Part shown: piece by piece, positions 42,866-52,178 of the stretch
Layout of the letters: each line of letters begins with the position of its first letter
How positions within the stretch are numbered: the stretch's first letter is position 1
Origin: Delftia acidovorans
GTDB lineage: Bacteria; Pseudomonadota; Gammaproteobacteria; Burkholderiales; Burkholderiaceae_C
Reading direction: 5' to 3'
Assembly: GCA_031286585.1 (NCBI GenBank)
Contig: JAITUC010000031.1
Coordinates: 124,001 to 188,000 of the forward strand
Length of the DNA: 64,000 nt
Program-made: the position numbers and the translations under genes
Notes under the pieces: generated by a model
Told to the model about the DNA's origin: nothing
Database searches by the model: none
Seen by the model: only the letters and a program-made list of their open reading frames with translations

Positions 42866-45298
42866 ATGCCCCACACCACGATAGCCCCATCCAGCGAGGC
42901 GGCAGTGGCGGCGCTTGATTCAGGCCCCTCGCCCTCGCAGCAGGCCACGGCCCGGCTGCTGGATGACCCGCAGGAGTGGAGTTCGTTCGGTCGGCCCGCA
43001 GGCCCCGCAACTCCCGCCGACCCTTCCAAGGAACCTACCGAATTTCCCGCCTGGGATTCGCACGTCGTTCTGGAAGGCATGCACTGTGCCGCATGCGCCC
43101 TGACCATCGAGGATGCGCTGCGTGCCGTGCCTGGAGTGGAGAAGGCCGAAGTCAGTGCTGCCACGCGCCGCGCGCGTGTCACCTGGCGCCATGCGCAGGT
43201 CCTTCCTTCCGAGTGGATGGAGGCCGTGCGGCGCGCCGGCTACCAGGCGCTTCCCGCGCGCGATGCCTTTGCGCGCGAGCGCCGCCAGGCCGAAAGCCGC
43301 CGTGCGCTGTGGCGCTGGCTGGTGGCCGGCTTTTGCATGATGCAGGTGATGATGTATGCGTGGCCTGCCTACGTGGCCCGCCCCGGCGACCTGTCCCAGG
43401 AGATGGAGACGCTGCTGCGCTGGGCCTCCTGGGTCATCTCGCTGCCCGTGGTGCTGTTTTGCTGCGGCCCCTTCTTCTCCAGCGCGCTGCGCGACATACG
43501 CCAGCGCCGCGTGAGCATGGACCTGCCCGTGGCCCTGGGCATGCTGATCACCTTCGTGATCAGTTCGCTGGGCACCTTCGATCCTTCGGGCCCCTTCGGC
43601 GAGGAAGTCTTCTACGACTCGCTGACCATGTTCGTCTTCTTCCTGCTGTCCGGCCGCTGGCTGGAGCTGCGCCTGCGCGACCGCACGGCCGGCGCGCTGG
43701 AGGCGGTGATGAACCGCCTGCCCGATGCCGTGCTGCGCGAGAACGCAGACGGCCATTTCGAGCGCGTGGCCACGCGCCACCTGCGGGCGGGCGACCGGGT
43801 GCGCGTGCTCAGTGGCGAGGCCTTCCCGGCCGACGGCACCATCGTGCGCGGCCGCACCCATGCCGACGAGGCCCTGCTCACCGGCGAGTCCACGCCCGTG
43901 CTGCGTGCCGAGGGCGATACCGTCACGGCCGGCAGCTACAACCTGGATGCCATGGTCGATGTGCGCGTGGATGGCGTGGGCGCCGATACGCGCTTCGCCC
44001 AGATCGTGGGCCTGATGGAAAGCGCCTCGCTGCAAAAGCCGCGCCTGGCCCAGCTGGCCGACAAGGTGGCGCGGCCCTTTCTCGTCGTGGTGCTGCTGGC
44101 CGCGCTGGGCGCCGCCATCTGGTGGTGGCCCACCGATCCCGGCAAGGCCATGATGGTGGCGGTGGCCGTGCTCATCGTGACCTGCCCCTGCGCGCTGTCG
44201 CTGGCCACGCCCGTGGCCATGCTCACTGCCGCCGGCACGCTGGCGCGCAGCGGCGTGCTGGTGCGCAATCTGCAGGGCCTGGAGGCGCTGGCCGCCGTGG
44301 ACACCCTGGTGTTCGACAAGACCGGCACGCTCACGCGCGACGGCCTGGCCCTGTCGTCCTTCGAGCCTGCTGCGGGCGAAGATGCCGGCGAAGTGCTGGC
44401 ACTGGCGGCGCTGCTGGCGCGCCAGTCCATCCACCCGGCCTCGCGCGCCATTGCGCAGGCCGGCGCCGATGCCGGCACCGACTGGAAGCTGGACACCATG
44501 CAGGAAATGGCCGGCCTGGGCCTGGATGCCTGGGTGCAGCGCCCCGGCGGGCGCCGCCATCTGCGGCTGGGCTCGGCCCTGCATGCAGGCCTGGCCGGGG
44601 AGCAGCCCGTGCAGGGCGTGCTGCTGGCCGAGGAGACCTCGCAGGGCTGGCATACGCTGGCCCGCTTCGTGCTCAGCGAGGACGTGCGGCCCGAGGCCGC
44701 CGCCGTGGTGCAGGTGCTGCACCGGCATGGCGTACAGGTGATGCTGCTGTCCGGCGACCGCGAGGACGCGGCCCGCGCCATGGCGGCGCGCGTGGGCATC
44801 ACCCAGGCCCAAGGCGGCTGCAGCCCGCAGGACAAGCTGGAGCGCCTGCAGCAGGCGCAGGCGGCCGGCCACCACGTGGCCATGGTGGGCGACGGACTCA
44901 ACGACGGCCCAGTTTTAGCTGGAGCGCATGTCTCTTTTGCGTTTGGTAGAGCAGTGCCGCTGGCACAATCGCGCGCAGATTTCGTTGTTCTGGGTGACAG
45001 CCTGGAACTGGTACTCCAGGCATGCCTGTTGTCGCGCCGCACACTGCAGGTGGTGCGCCAGAACATGGCCTGGGCAGCCGCTTACAACGCGGTGTCGATT
45101 CCGCTGGCCCTGGCGGGCTTCATGCCTGCCTGGGTGGCCGGCCTGGGAATGGCACTGAGTTCGCTGCTGGTGGTGATGAATGCCGCGCGCCTTGCGCGCA
45201 GCCTGCCACTGGCTGCAACGAAACACACGGGCACGCCTGCTGCGCCCGCAGCGTCCGTCGCGATAAAGACGGGCTCCACCGCAACGGTGGGGAGGTAG
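42866..45298 (+). CDS. ccoI: Copper-type P1B ATPase for cbb3 oxidase assembly (CcoI/FixI)
   Basis: The 810-residue inner-membrane pump has an N-terminal heavy-metal-associated domain (GMHCAAC, residues 73-79), TM helices, phosphatase motif TGES, the metal-site motif CPC (TCPCALSLATP), phosphorylation site DKTGTLT and hinge GDGLNDGP. CcoI-type pumps export copper needed for the CuB centre of cbb3 oxidase rather than for resistance; neighbourhood with ccoS and ccoNOQP fits. The first 60 residues before the HMA domain are a Pro/Ser-rich extension. The ATG at 42866 has only a weak ribosome site; no later ATG would keep the HMA motif. Confidence 0.9.
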   Translation: MPHTTIAPSSEAAVAALDSGPSPSQQATARLLDDPQEWSSFGRPAGPATPADPSKEPTEFPAWDSHVVLEGMHCAACALTIEDALRAVPGVEKAEVSAATRRARVTWRHAQVLPSEWMEAVRRAGYQALPARDAFARERRQAESRRALWRWLVAGFCMMQVMMYAWPAYVARPGDLSQEMETLLRWASWVISLPVVLFCCGPFFSSALRDIRQRRVSMDLPVALGMLITFVISSLGTFDPSGPFGEEVFYDSLTMFVFFLLSGRWLELRLRDRTAGALEAVMNRLPDAVLRENADGHFERVATRHLRAGDRVRVLSGEAFPADGTIVRGRTHADEALLTGESTPVLRAEGDTVTAGSYNLDAMVDVRVDGVGADTRFAQIVGLMESASLQKPRLAQLADKVARPFLVVVLLAALGAAIWWWPTDPGKAMMVAVAVLIVTCPCALSLATPVAMLTAAGTLARSGVLVRNLQGLEALAAVDTLVFDKTGTLTRDGLALSSFEPAAGEDAGEVLALAALLARQSIHPASRAIAQAGADAGTDWKLDTMQEMAGLGLDAWVQRPGGRRHLRLGSALHAGLAGEQPVQGVLLAEETSQGWHTLARFVLSEDVRPEAAAVVQVLHRHGVQVMLLSGDREDAARAMAARVGITQAQGGCSPQDKLERLQQAQAAGHHVAMVGDGLNDGPVLAGAHVSFAFGRAVPLAQSRADFVVLGDSLELVLQACLLSRRTLQVVRQNMAWAAAYNAVSIPLALAGFMPAWVAGLGMALSSLLVVMNAARLARSLPLAATKHTGTPAAPAASVAIKTGSTATVGR

Positions 45299-45324
45299 AG
45301 ACATGAACAACCCCCTGTGCGGCT

Positions 45325-45394
45325 GCGCCGCTTCCCCCTGGAAGGGGGACGACACCTTCGCCGCGAGGCGGCTCTTGCTCGGTGTCCCTGAGCT
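45325..45394. repeat. Dispersed intergenic repeat, copy 2
   Basis: It lies between ccoI and ccoS. A CCCCCT/AGGGGG hairpin is followed by ACGACA, GGCGGC and CTCGGTGTCCCT blocks in the same order as at 25731-25843, but with a shorter middle. It is a non-coding palindromic element; divergence between copies suggests an old family. Confidence 0.6.
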
Positions 45395-45451
45395 GGATCG
45401 CGCCCGTTTTGGGGGCAAGGCGTGGCGCGTCAGCGCCACGGGGAACTGACC

Positions 45452-45589
45452 ATGGATATTTTGTATTTGCTGATCCCGCTGTCGGTGGTGCTGGTGCTGG
45501 CCATCCTTGCGGCCCTGTGGTGGGCCGTGTATCGCGGGCAGTTCGAGAGTGTGGAGCAAGAGGGTGAGCGCATTCTTCGGGACGATTGA
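45452..45589 (+). CDS. ccoS: Cytochrome cbb3 oxidase maturation protein CcoS
   Basis: The 45-residue protein has one transmembrane helix (LYLLIPLSVVLVLAILAALW) followed by a short charged tail starting WAVYRGQFE, as in CcoS/FixS. CcoS is needed for haem and copper insertion into CcoN. It begins MDILYLLIP and ends in RDD; this length is usual for the family. It lies after ccoI and the repeat. Its stop codon lies inside the FNR-type box that serves ccoN, 63 nt ahead of the ccoN start. Confidence 0.92.
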   Translation: MDILYLLIPLSVVLVLAILAALWWAVYRGQFESVEQEGERILRDD

Positions 45590-45599
45590 CGTGGGTCAA
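45586..45599 (+). promoter_or_regulatory. FNR-type box upstream of ccoN
   Basis: TTGAC, 4 nt, GTCAA is a perfect palindrome close to the FNR/ANR consensus, overlapping the last codons of ccoS. A TAACAC hexamer at 45621-45626 would place the centre about 41 nt upstream of the start point, the class II activation position. Confidence 0.78.
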
Positions 45600-45652
45600 C
45601 ACGCCCGGGAGCGAAGAACGTAACACTTTGATAGCAATCTAAGGGGTGCACG

Positions 45653-47089
45653 ATGGATAGTTCAAATAAAAACGCTGTCTATTACGACGATTCCGTCGTA
45701 AGGCAGTTCTCTATCATGGCCGTCGTATGGGGGGTGGTAGGCATGGCTGTCGGGGTCTTGATCGCCTCGCAGCTGGCCTGGCCGGAACTCAACTTCGGCA
45801 TTCCATGGCTGAGCTACGGACGCCTGCGTCCGCTGCACACGAACGCCGTGATCTTTGCCTTTGGCGGATCGGCGCTGTTCGCAACCAGCTACTACGTGGT
45901 GCAGCGCACCTGCCAGACGCGGCTGTTCATGCCCAAGCTGGCCAGCCTGACCTTCTGGGGCTGGCAGATCGTCATCGTCGCCGCCGCGATCAGCCTGCCG
46001 CTGGGCTACACCCAGGGCAAGGAGTACGCCGAGCTGGAGTGGCCGATCGACCTGCTGATCGCCGTGACCTGGGTCTCCTATGCCATCGTGTTCTTCGGAA
46101 CCATCGGCATCCGCAAGGTCCGTCACATCTACGTGGCCAACTGGTTCTTCGGCGCCTTCATCATCGCCGTGGCGCTGCTGCACATCGTCAACAGCGCGGC
46201 CATTCCGGCCGGCTGGATGAAGAGCTACTCGGCCTACGCCGGCGTGCAGGACGCCATGGTGCAGTGGTGGTACGGCCATAACGCCGTGGGCTTCTTCCTG
46301 ACCGCAGGCTTCCTGGGCATGATGTATTACTTCATCCCCAAGCAGGCTGGCCGTCCGGTCTACAGCTACCGCCTGTCCATCGTCCACTTCTGGGCGCTGA
46401 TCTTCACCTACATGTGGGCGGGTCCCCACCACCTGCACTACACCGCGCTGCCCGACTGGACGCAGTCCGTGGGCATGGTGTTCTCGCTGATCCTGCTGGC
46501 TCCCAGCTGGGGCGGCATGATCAACGGCGTGATGACGCTGTCGGGCGCATGGCACAAGCTGCGCGACGACCCCATCCTGCGCTTCCTGATCGTGTCGCTG
46601 TCGTTCTACGGCATGTCCACGTTCGAAGGCCCGATGATGTCCATCAAGACCGTCAACGCGCTGTCGCACTACACGGACTGGACCGTGGGCCACGTTCACT
46701 CGGGCGCCCTGGGCTGGGTTGGCCTGATCACCATGGGCTCGCTGTACTACCTGATCCCGCGCCTGTTCGGCAAGACCAAGATGCACTCGGTGGGCGCCAT
46801 CGAACTGCACTTCTGGATGGCCACCATCGGCATCGTGCTGTACATCGCCGCGATGTGGATCGCCGGCGTGATGCAGGGCCTGATGTGGCGCGCCGTCAAT
46901 CCCGATGGCACGCTGACCTACACCTTCGTCGAAAGCGTCAAGGCCAGCTATCCGTTCTACGTGATCCGCGTGGCCGGTGGCCTGCTGTACCTGGGCGGCA
47001 TGCTGGTCATGCTGTGGAACACCTGGAAGACCGCGATCTCGGGCCGTTCGGTGAAGGTGGCCGTGCCTGCCGTCGTGGCCCACGCCTGA
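45653..47089 (+). CDS. ccoN: cbb3-type cytochrome c oxidase subunit I
   Basis: The 478-residue catalytic subunit reduces oxygen to water at low oxygen. Twelve transmembrane helices carry the haem and CuB histidines: [29 protein letters not shown], the PHHLHY pair, and [11 protein letters not shown] near the C-terminus. It is shorter than proteobacterial CcoN proteins that carry N-terminal extensions but covers the full core. AAGGGG lies 8 nt before the ATG. It is the first gene of ccoNOQP, driven by the FNR-type box overlapping ccoS. Confidence 0.96.
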   Translation: MDSSNKNAVYYDDSVVRQFSIMAVVWGVVGMAVGVLIASQLAWPELNFGIPWLSYGRLRPLHTNAVIFAFGGSALFATSYYVVQRTCQTRLFMPKLASLTFWGWQIVIVAAAISLPLGYTQGKEYAELEWPIDLLIAVTWVSYAIVFFGTIGIRKVRHIYVANWFFGAFIIAVALLHIVNSAAIPAGWMKSYSAYAGVQDAMVQWWYGHNAVGFFLTAGFLGMMYYFIPKQAGRPVYSYRLSIVHFWALIFTYMWAGPHHLHYTALPDWTQSVGMVFSLILLAPSWGGMINGVMTLSGAWHKLRDDPILRFLIVSLSFYGMSTFEGPMMSIKTVNALSHYTDWTVGHVHSGALGWVGLITMGSLYYLIPRLFGKTKMHSVGAIELHFWMATIGIVLYIAAMWIAGVMQGLMWRAVNPDGTLTYTFVESVKASYPFYVIRVAGGLLYLGGMLVMLWNTWKTAISGRSVKVAVPAVVAHA

Positions 47090-47108
47090 GCGTCTAGGAG
47101 CATTACTC

Positions 47109-47741
47109 ATGTCCGATCACAACCATAGCGCTCCCAAGAGCTTTTCCCACGAGAAGGTGGAAACCAACAATTTCCTGCTGATCGTGCTGACCCTGCTGGT
47201 GGTCGCCGTCGGCGGCATGGTGGAAATCGTTCCGCTGTTCTTCCAGAAGTCGACCACCGAAGCGGTGGCGGGCCTCAAGCCCTACACGCCGCTGCAGCTG
47301 ATGGGCCGCGACGTCTATCTGCGCGAGGGTTGCTACAACTGCCACTCGCAGATGATCCGCCCCTTCCGCGCCGAGACCATGCGCTACGGCCACTACTCGG
47401 TGGCTGGCGAGTTCGTCTATGACCACCCCTTCCAGTGGGGTTCCAAGCGCACGGGTCCCGACCTGCACCGCGTGGGCGGCAAGTACAGCGACGAATGGCA
47501 TCGCATCCACCTGAACAACCCGCGCGACGTGGTGCCCGAGTCCAACATGCCTGCCTACACCTGGCTGGAGAAGAACAAGGTGGATGACACCGTGGTGGCC
47601 CAGCACATGAGCGCGCTGCGCAAGGTGGGCGTGCCCTACAGCGACGAGGAAATCAGCGGCGCCGCCGAGCAGGTCAAGGGCAAGACGGAAATGGACGCCG
47701 TCATCGCCTACCTGCAGGTCCTGGGCCGCTCGGTCAAGTAA
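47109..47741 (+). CDS. ccoO: cbb3-type cytochrome c oxidase monohaem subunit II
   Basis: The 210-residue membrane-anchored cytochrome has one N-terminal helix (about residues 20-42) and one haem-binding CYNCHSQ motif, with the conserved QMIRPFRAE and [16 protein letters not shown] regions. It passes electrons from CcoP to the binuclear centre of CcoN. AGGAG lies ahead of its ATG, 19 nt after ccoN. Confidence 0.96.
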   Translation: MSDHNHSAPKSFSHEKVETNNFLLIVLTLLVVAVGGMVEIVPLFFQKSTTEAVAGLKPYTPLQLMGRDVYLREGCYNCHSQMIRPFRAETMRYGHYSVAGEFVYDHPFQWGSKRTGPDLHRVGGKYSDEWHRIHLNNPRDVVPESNMPAYTWLEKNKVDDTVVAQHMSALRKVGVPYSDEEISGAAEQVKGKTEMDAVIAYLQVLGRSVK

Positions 47742-47752
47742 AGGAGAGCGAC

Positions 47753-47890
47753 ATGGACATCACCACCATGCGCATCGTGGCCACGCTGGCCTCGCTGGCC
47801 TGCTTCATCGGCATCTGGTGGTGGGCGTTCGCCCGCCGCAACCAGGCCCGTTTCGAAGAGGCCGCCCAGCTGCCGTTCGAGCAAGACTGA
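47753..47890 (+). CDS. ccoQ: cbb3-type oxidase small subunit CcoQ
   Basis: The 45-residue protein has one transmembrane helix (about residues 7-25, with IGIWWWAFA) and a charged cytoplasmic tail containing ARFEEAAQLPF. This is the typical CcoQ/FixQ pattern. CcoQ stabilises the interaction of CcoP with the CcoNO core. AAGGAGAG precedes the ATG; it lies 11 nt after ccoO and 27 nt before ccoP. Confidence 0.92.
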   Translation: MDITTMRIVATLASLACFIGIWWWAFARRNQARFEEAAQLPFEQD

Positions 47891-47917
47891 GTCCCTCCAC
47901 CAGAACGAGAACTTCCC

Positions 47918-48835
47918 ATGAGCGATTTCGTAAACAACTTCTGGTCGATCTATGTCACGGCGATCACGCTGGGCGGCATCATCGGCTGCCTGCTGCTGCT
48001 GTATCTCACCGCACGCAAGAAGGTGGTCCCCTCGGCCGACAACACCACGGGCCACGTCTGGGACGAGGACCTGCGCGAGCTGAACAACCCCATGCCCAAG
48101 TGGTGGATGTGGCTGTTCATCATCACCTCGGTGTTCGGCTTCGCCTACCTGGCGGCCTATCCGGGCCTGGGCTCGTTCGCGGGCAAGCTGGGCTGGACGC
48201 AGCTGGGCGCCTATGAGAACGAGATGGCCAAGGCCCGCGCAGACCTGGAGCCGCTGTACGCCAAGTTCACGAGCATGAGCACCGAAGACATGGCCAAGGA
48301 CCCCCAGGCCATGGCCATCGGCGAGCGCCTGTTCATGAACAACTGCGCACAGTGCCACGGCTCGGACGCACGCGGCGGCAAGAGCTTCCCCAACCTGACC
48401 GATGGCGACTGGCTGCATGGCGGCACGCCCGAGAAGATCAGGGAAACCATCACGGATGGCCGCATCGGCATCATGCCGCCCATGGCCGCCGCCGTCGGCA
48501 CGCCCGACGATGTGCGCAACCTCTCGCACTATGTGCTGAGCCTGTCGGGCAGCCCGCACGACTCGCTCAAGGCCTCGCTGGGCAAGTCCAAGTTCACGGC
48601 CTGCGCCGCCTGCCACGGCATGGACGGCAAGGGCAACCAGGCCCTGGGCGCGCCCAACCTGACCGATGACATCTGGCTGCACGGCTGGGGCGAGGCCGCC
48701 ATCACGGCCATGATCAACAACGGCAAGCACAACGAAATGCCCGCCCAGAAGGACAAGCTGACCGAGGCGCAGATCGCGGTGCTTGCTTCCTATGTCTGGG
48801 GCATGTCGCACAAAGACGGCGCAGTCCGTCAGTAA
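47918..48835 (+). CDS. ccoP: cbb3-type cytochrome c oxidase dihaem subunit III
   Basis: The 305-residue membrane-anchored dihaem cytochrome has two N-terminal hydrophobic segments (about residues 8-28 and 60-80). The conserved ELNNPMPKWWMWLF segment separates them. Two class I cytochrome domains follow, with CAQCHG and CAACHG motifs. It takes electrons from soluble cytochromes. It ends the ccoNOQP operon, 8 nt before a terminator hairpin. Confidence 0.95.
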   Translation: MSDFVNNFWSIYVTAITLGGIIGCLLLLYLTARKKVVPSADNTTGHVWDEDLRELNNPMPKWWMWLFIITSVFGFAYLAAYPGLGSFAGKLGWTQLGAYENEMAKARADLEPLYAKFTSMSTEDMAKDPQAMAIGERLFMNNCAQCHGSDARGGKSFPNLTDGDWLHGGTPEKIRETITDGRIGIMPPMAAAVGTPDDVRNLSHYVLSLSGSPHDSLKASLGKSKFTACAACHGMDGKGNQALGAPNLTDDIWLHGWGEAAITAMINNGKHNEMPAQKDKLTEAQIAVLASYVWGMSHKDGAVRQ

Positions 48836-48842
48836 GCACGGG

Positions 48843-48867
48843 GGCGGCGCTGCGGCGCCGCCTTTTT
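48843..48867 (+). terminator. Intrinsic terminator after ccoP
   Basis: A GGCGGCGC/GCGCCGCC stem is followed by T5. It may partly separate ccoNOQP from ccoG. Confidence 0.8.
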
Positions 48868-48912
48868 GTGTTTTGAGTTTTCAGATATTTCAAAAAAACA
48901 AAGGAACCCACC

Positions 48913-50367
<1,455 letters not shown>

Positions 50368-50424
50368 TGTTCCTGGCAGGCGCGGCATAGTCTGCGCCTG
50401 CCGCCTGAAAGAAAGAGGTTTCCC

Positions 50425-50739
50425 ATGTCTTCCAGTCCCGCAGTTCCCGCACCCGCCCAGGCTGCACCGCATCCCGATGCCGGCAAACCATGGTGGAAGT
50501 TCGGCCATGTCTGGCTGGTGGTGGCCGGCCCTGCCGCCGTGGTGGTGGCCGCCGTGATCACGGCCGTCATCGCTATCAATGGCGCCGATCCCGTGATCGA
50601 CCCTGACTACTACCGCAACGGCATCACGATCAACGAGCGCGCCGATGGCGTGCGCGAAGTGCCCAAGAGCATGGCGCCCGCCGTCACCGGCCGCAATCAT
50701 GCGGCCACGCCCGCGCACGACCACCCCACGGACCGCTGA
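50425..50739 (+). CDS. ccoH: Short FixH/CcoH-family protein
   Basis: The 104-residue protein has a Pro/Ala-rich N-terminus, one transmembrane helix (about residues 30-52) and the FixH-like sequence DPDYYRNGITINE. FixH proteins usually go on to a longer periplasmic domain; here only about 45 residues follow and end in a His-rich tail (NHAATPAHDHP). It may be a natural short form. Its place after ccoG supports a role in cbb3 assembly. AAGAGG precedes the ATG, and a terminator lies 20 nt downstream. Confidence 0.8.
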   Translation: MSSSPAVPAPAQAAPHPDAGKPWWKFGHVWLVVAGPAAVVVAAVITAVIAINGADPVIDPDYYRNGITINERADGVREVPKSMAPAVTGRNHAATPAHDHPTDR

Positions 50740-50758
50740 TCGCCGCGCACTCCCGCAA

Positions 50759-50781
50759 GAGGCCGCAGTCGCGGCCTTTTT
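50759..50781 (+). terminator. Intrinsic terminator after ccoH
   Basis: A GGCCGC/GCGGCC stem with a 4-nt loop is followed by T5. Confidence 0.82.
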
Positions 50782-50918
50782 GCATGGCGGATCGCATCTC
50801 CGGCATGCGCGACGGATGAGGGTTTCCTACAGGCGGGCAGGGCGCTGCGGGGCTTGGCGCCATGCGTTGGCGCGGCGCACAATGAAGGCGACCCCTCGAC
50901 AGCACAAGGAGATCGCTG

Positions 50919-51206
50919 ATGTTGGCCCAACGCTGGATGTGGATTGCCTGGCCTGCCTTTCTGGCCGCCGCCGTGATGGAGATGCTGGTATTCGCCTTCG
51001 TGGACCCGCTGGAGTTGCATTGGCTCGGCGACCTGGGCTGGTCGCGCCAGGGCATCTACACGCTGGCCTTCTTCGCCTTCTGGAGCGTGACCATGCTCTC
51101 CAGCCTGATGACCACCATGCTGGGCCGCCCGGCCCGCGATCTCAATGACGGCGTGGTCTCCGAGCCCGACCCGGACCTGGCCCTGCAGGGGCTGGGGCGG
51201 GACTGA
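50919..51206 (+). CDS. Small integral membrane protein of unknown function
   Basis: The 95-residue protein has two predicted transmembrane helices (about residues 6-28 and 46-68) joined by a loop with DPLELHWLGDLGWSRQ, and an acidic C-terminal tail. No family was recognised. AAGGAGATCGCTG sits just before the ATG, a good ribosome site. It lies between the cbb3 assembly genes and fnr, so a link to respiration is possible but rests only on position. It is convergent with fnr, with a large hairpin between them. Confidence 0.65.
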   Translation: MLAQRWMWIAWPAFLAAAVMEMLVFAFVDPLELHWLGDLGWSRQGIYTLAFFAFWSVTMLSSLMTTMLGRPARDLNDGVVSEPDPDLALQGLGRD

Positions 51207-51220
51207 ACGAACGCCCGCCG

Positions 51221-51258
51221 CAATGAACAAGGCCCGCTGTCGCGGGCCTTGTTCATTG
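51221..51258. terminator. Perfect 17-bp inverted repeat between convergent genes
   Basis: CAATGAACAAGGCCCGC, a 4-nt loop, and its exact complement form an unusually long hairpin. There is no T run, so factor-independent termination is not certain. Confidence 0.6.
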
Positions 51259-51270
51259 GCGGATGAAGCC

Positions 51271-51297
51271 TTGCAGCTCTTGCAGCTCTTGCAGCCT
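51271..51297. repeat. Tandem 9-bp repeat at the 3' end of fnr
   Basis: Three consecutive units, TTGCAGCTC twice and TTGCAGCCT once, end exactly at the last base of the fnr stop codon. It lies outside the coding frame except for that base. Confidence 0.7.
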
Positions 51298-52016
51298 CAC
51301 TGGCACTGCTGGCTGTTGACGATGCGCTTGAGCGCCTCCGTGTCCAGGATGCGCAGATGGCGCTGGCGCACCTCGATGATGTTGTCATCCGCGAACTTGG
51401 AGAAGGTGCGGCTCACCGTCTCCAGCTTCAGGCCCAGGTAGCTGCCGATTTCTTCGCGCGTCATGCGCAGCACCAGTTCGGACTTGGAAAAGCCCCGCGC
51501 ATGCAGGCGCTGCACCAGGTTGAGCACGAAGGCGGCCAGCCGCTCTTCGGCGCGCATGCTGCCCAGCAGCAGCATCACGCCGTGCTCGCGCACGATCTCG
51601 CGGCTCATGACCTTGTGCACATGGTTTTGCAGGGCCGTGACCTCGCGCGACAGGTCTTCCAGCTTGTCGAAGGGCATGACGCAGACTTCGGCGTCTTCCA
51701 GCGCGACGGCATCGCAGGTGTGGTGGTCGTTGACGATGCCGTCCAGGCCGATGATCTCTCCGGCCATCTGAAAGCCCGTGACCTGGTCGCGTCCGTCCTC
51801 CGTGGCCACGCAGGTCTTGAAGAAGCCGGTGCGGATGGCGTACAGCGAGGTGAAGGCCTCGCCGTTGCGAAACAGCAGGCCTCCGCGCTTGACCTTGCGG
51901 CGCGTGGCCACGATGTCGTCGATGCGCTGCATCTGCTCGGCATCCAGGCCCATGGGCATGCACAGTTCGCGCAGGTTGCAGTTGGAGCAGGAGGCTTTGA
52001 TGGTCTGAAGGTTCAT
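51297..52016 (-). CDS. fnr: FNR-type oxygen-sensing Crp/Fnr regulator
   Basis: The 239-residue regulator has four cysteines in the FNR pattern: C10, C13 and C19 (ASCSNCNLRELC) plus C112 (AEVCVMPF). The C19-C112 spacing equals that of C29-C122 in E. coli FNR, so an oxygen-labile [4Fe-4S] cluster is expected. An additional Cys101 is present. The cNMP-binding-fold core is followed by the HTH region TREEIGSYLGLKLETVSRTF with the E-x2-SR pattern that reads TTGAT. The start ATG 52016 is chosen because the cysteine region begins there. An FNR-type box in the gap to hemN suggests autoregulation. Confidence 0.93.
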   Translation of the reverse strand: MNLQTIKASCSNCNLRELCMPMGLDAEQMQRIDDIVATRRKVKRGGLLFRNGEAFTSLYAIRTGFFKTCVATEDGRDQVTGFQMAGEIIGLDGIVNDHHTCDAVALEDAEVCVMPFDKLEDLSREVTALQNHVHKVMSREIVREHGVMLLLGSMRAEERLAAFVLNLVQRLHARGFSKSELVLRMTREEIGSYLGLKLETVSRTFSKFADDNIIEVRQRHLRILDTEALKRIVNSQQCQ

Positions 52017-52113
52017 GGAGTGATAAACATCAGCGGCACACAGCGTGCCGGCGGTGACCTCGTGGATTGCGATGAGTTGGATCAAATTGTCGCAGCAGTC
52101 CCTCAAACAACTC

Positions 52114-52127
52114 TTGATATGAGTCAA
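52114..52127. promoter_or_regulatory. FNR-type box between fnr and hemN
   Basis: TTGAT, 4 nt, GTCAA is the same sequence type as the usp/ccoI box. It lies 98 nt from the fnr start and 52 nt from the hemN start. Confidence 0.72.
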
Positions 52128-52178
52128 GGACATGACCGATGTGCTGCGGCACAGTCAAGGTATTAGAGGAAAAAACCC

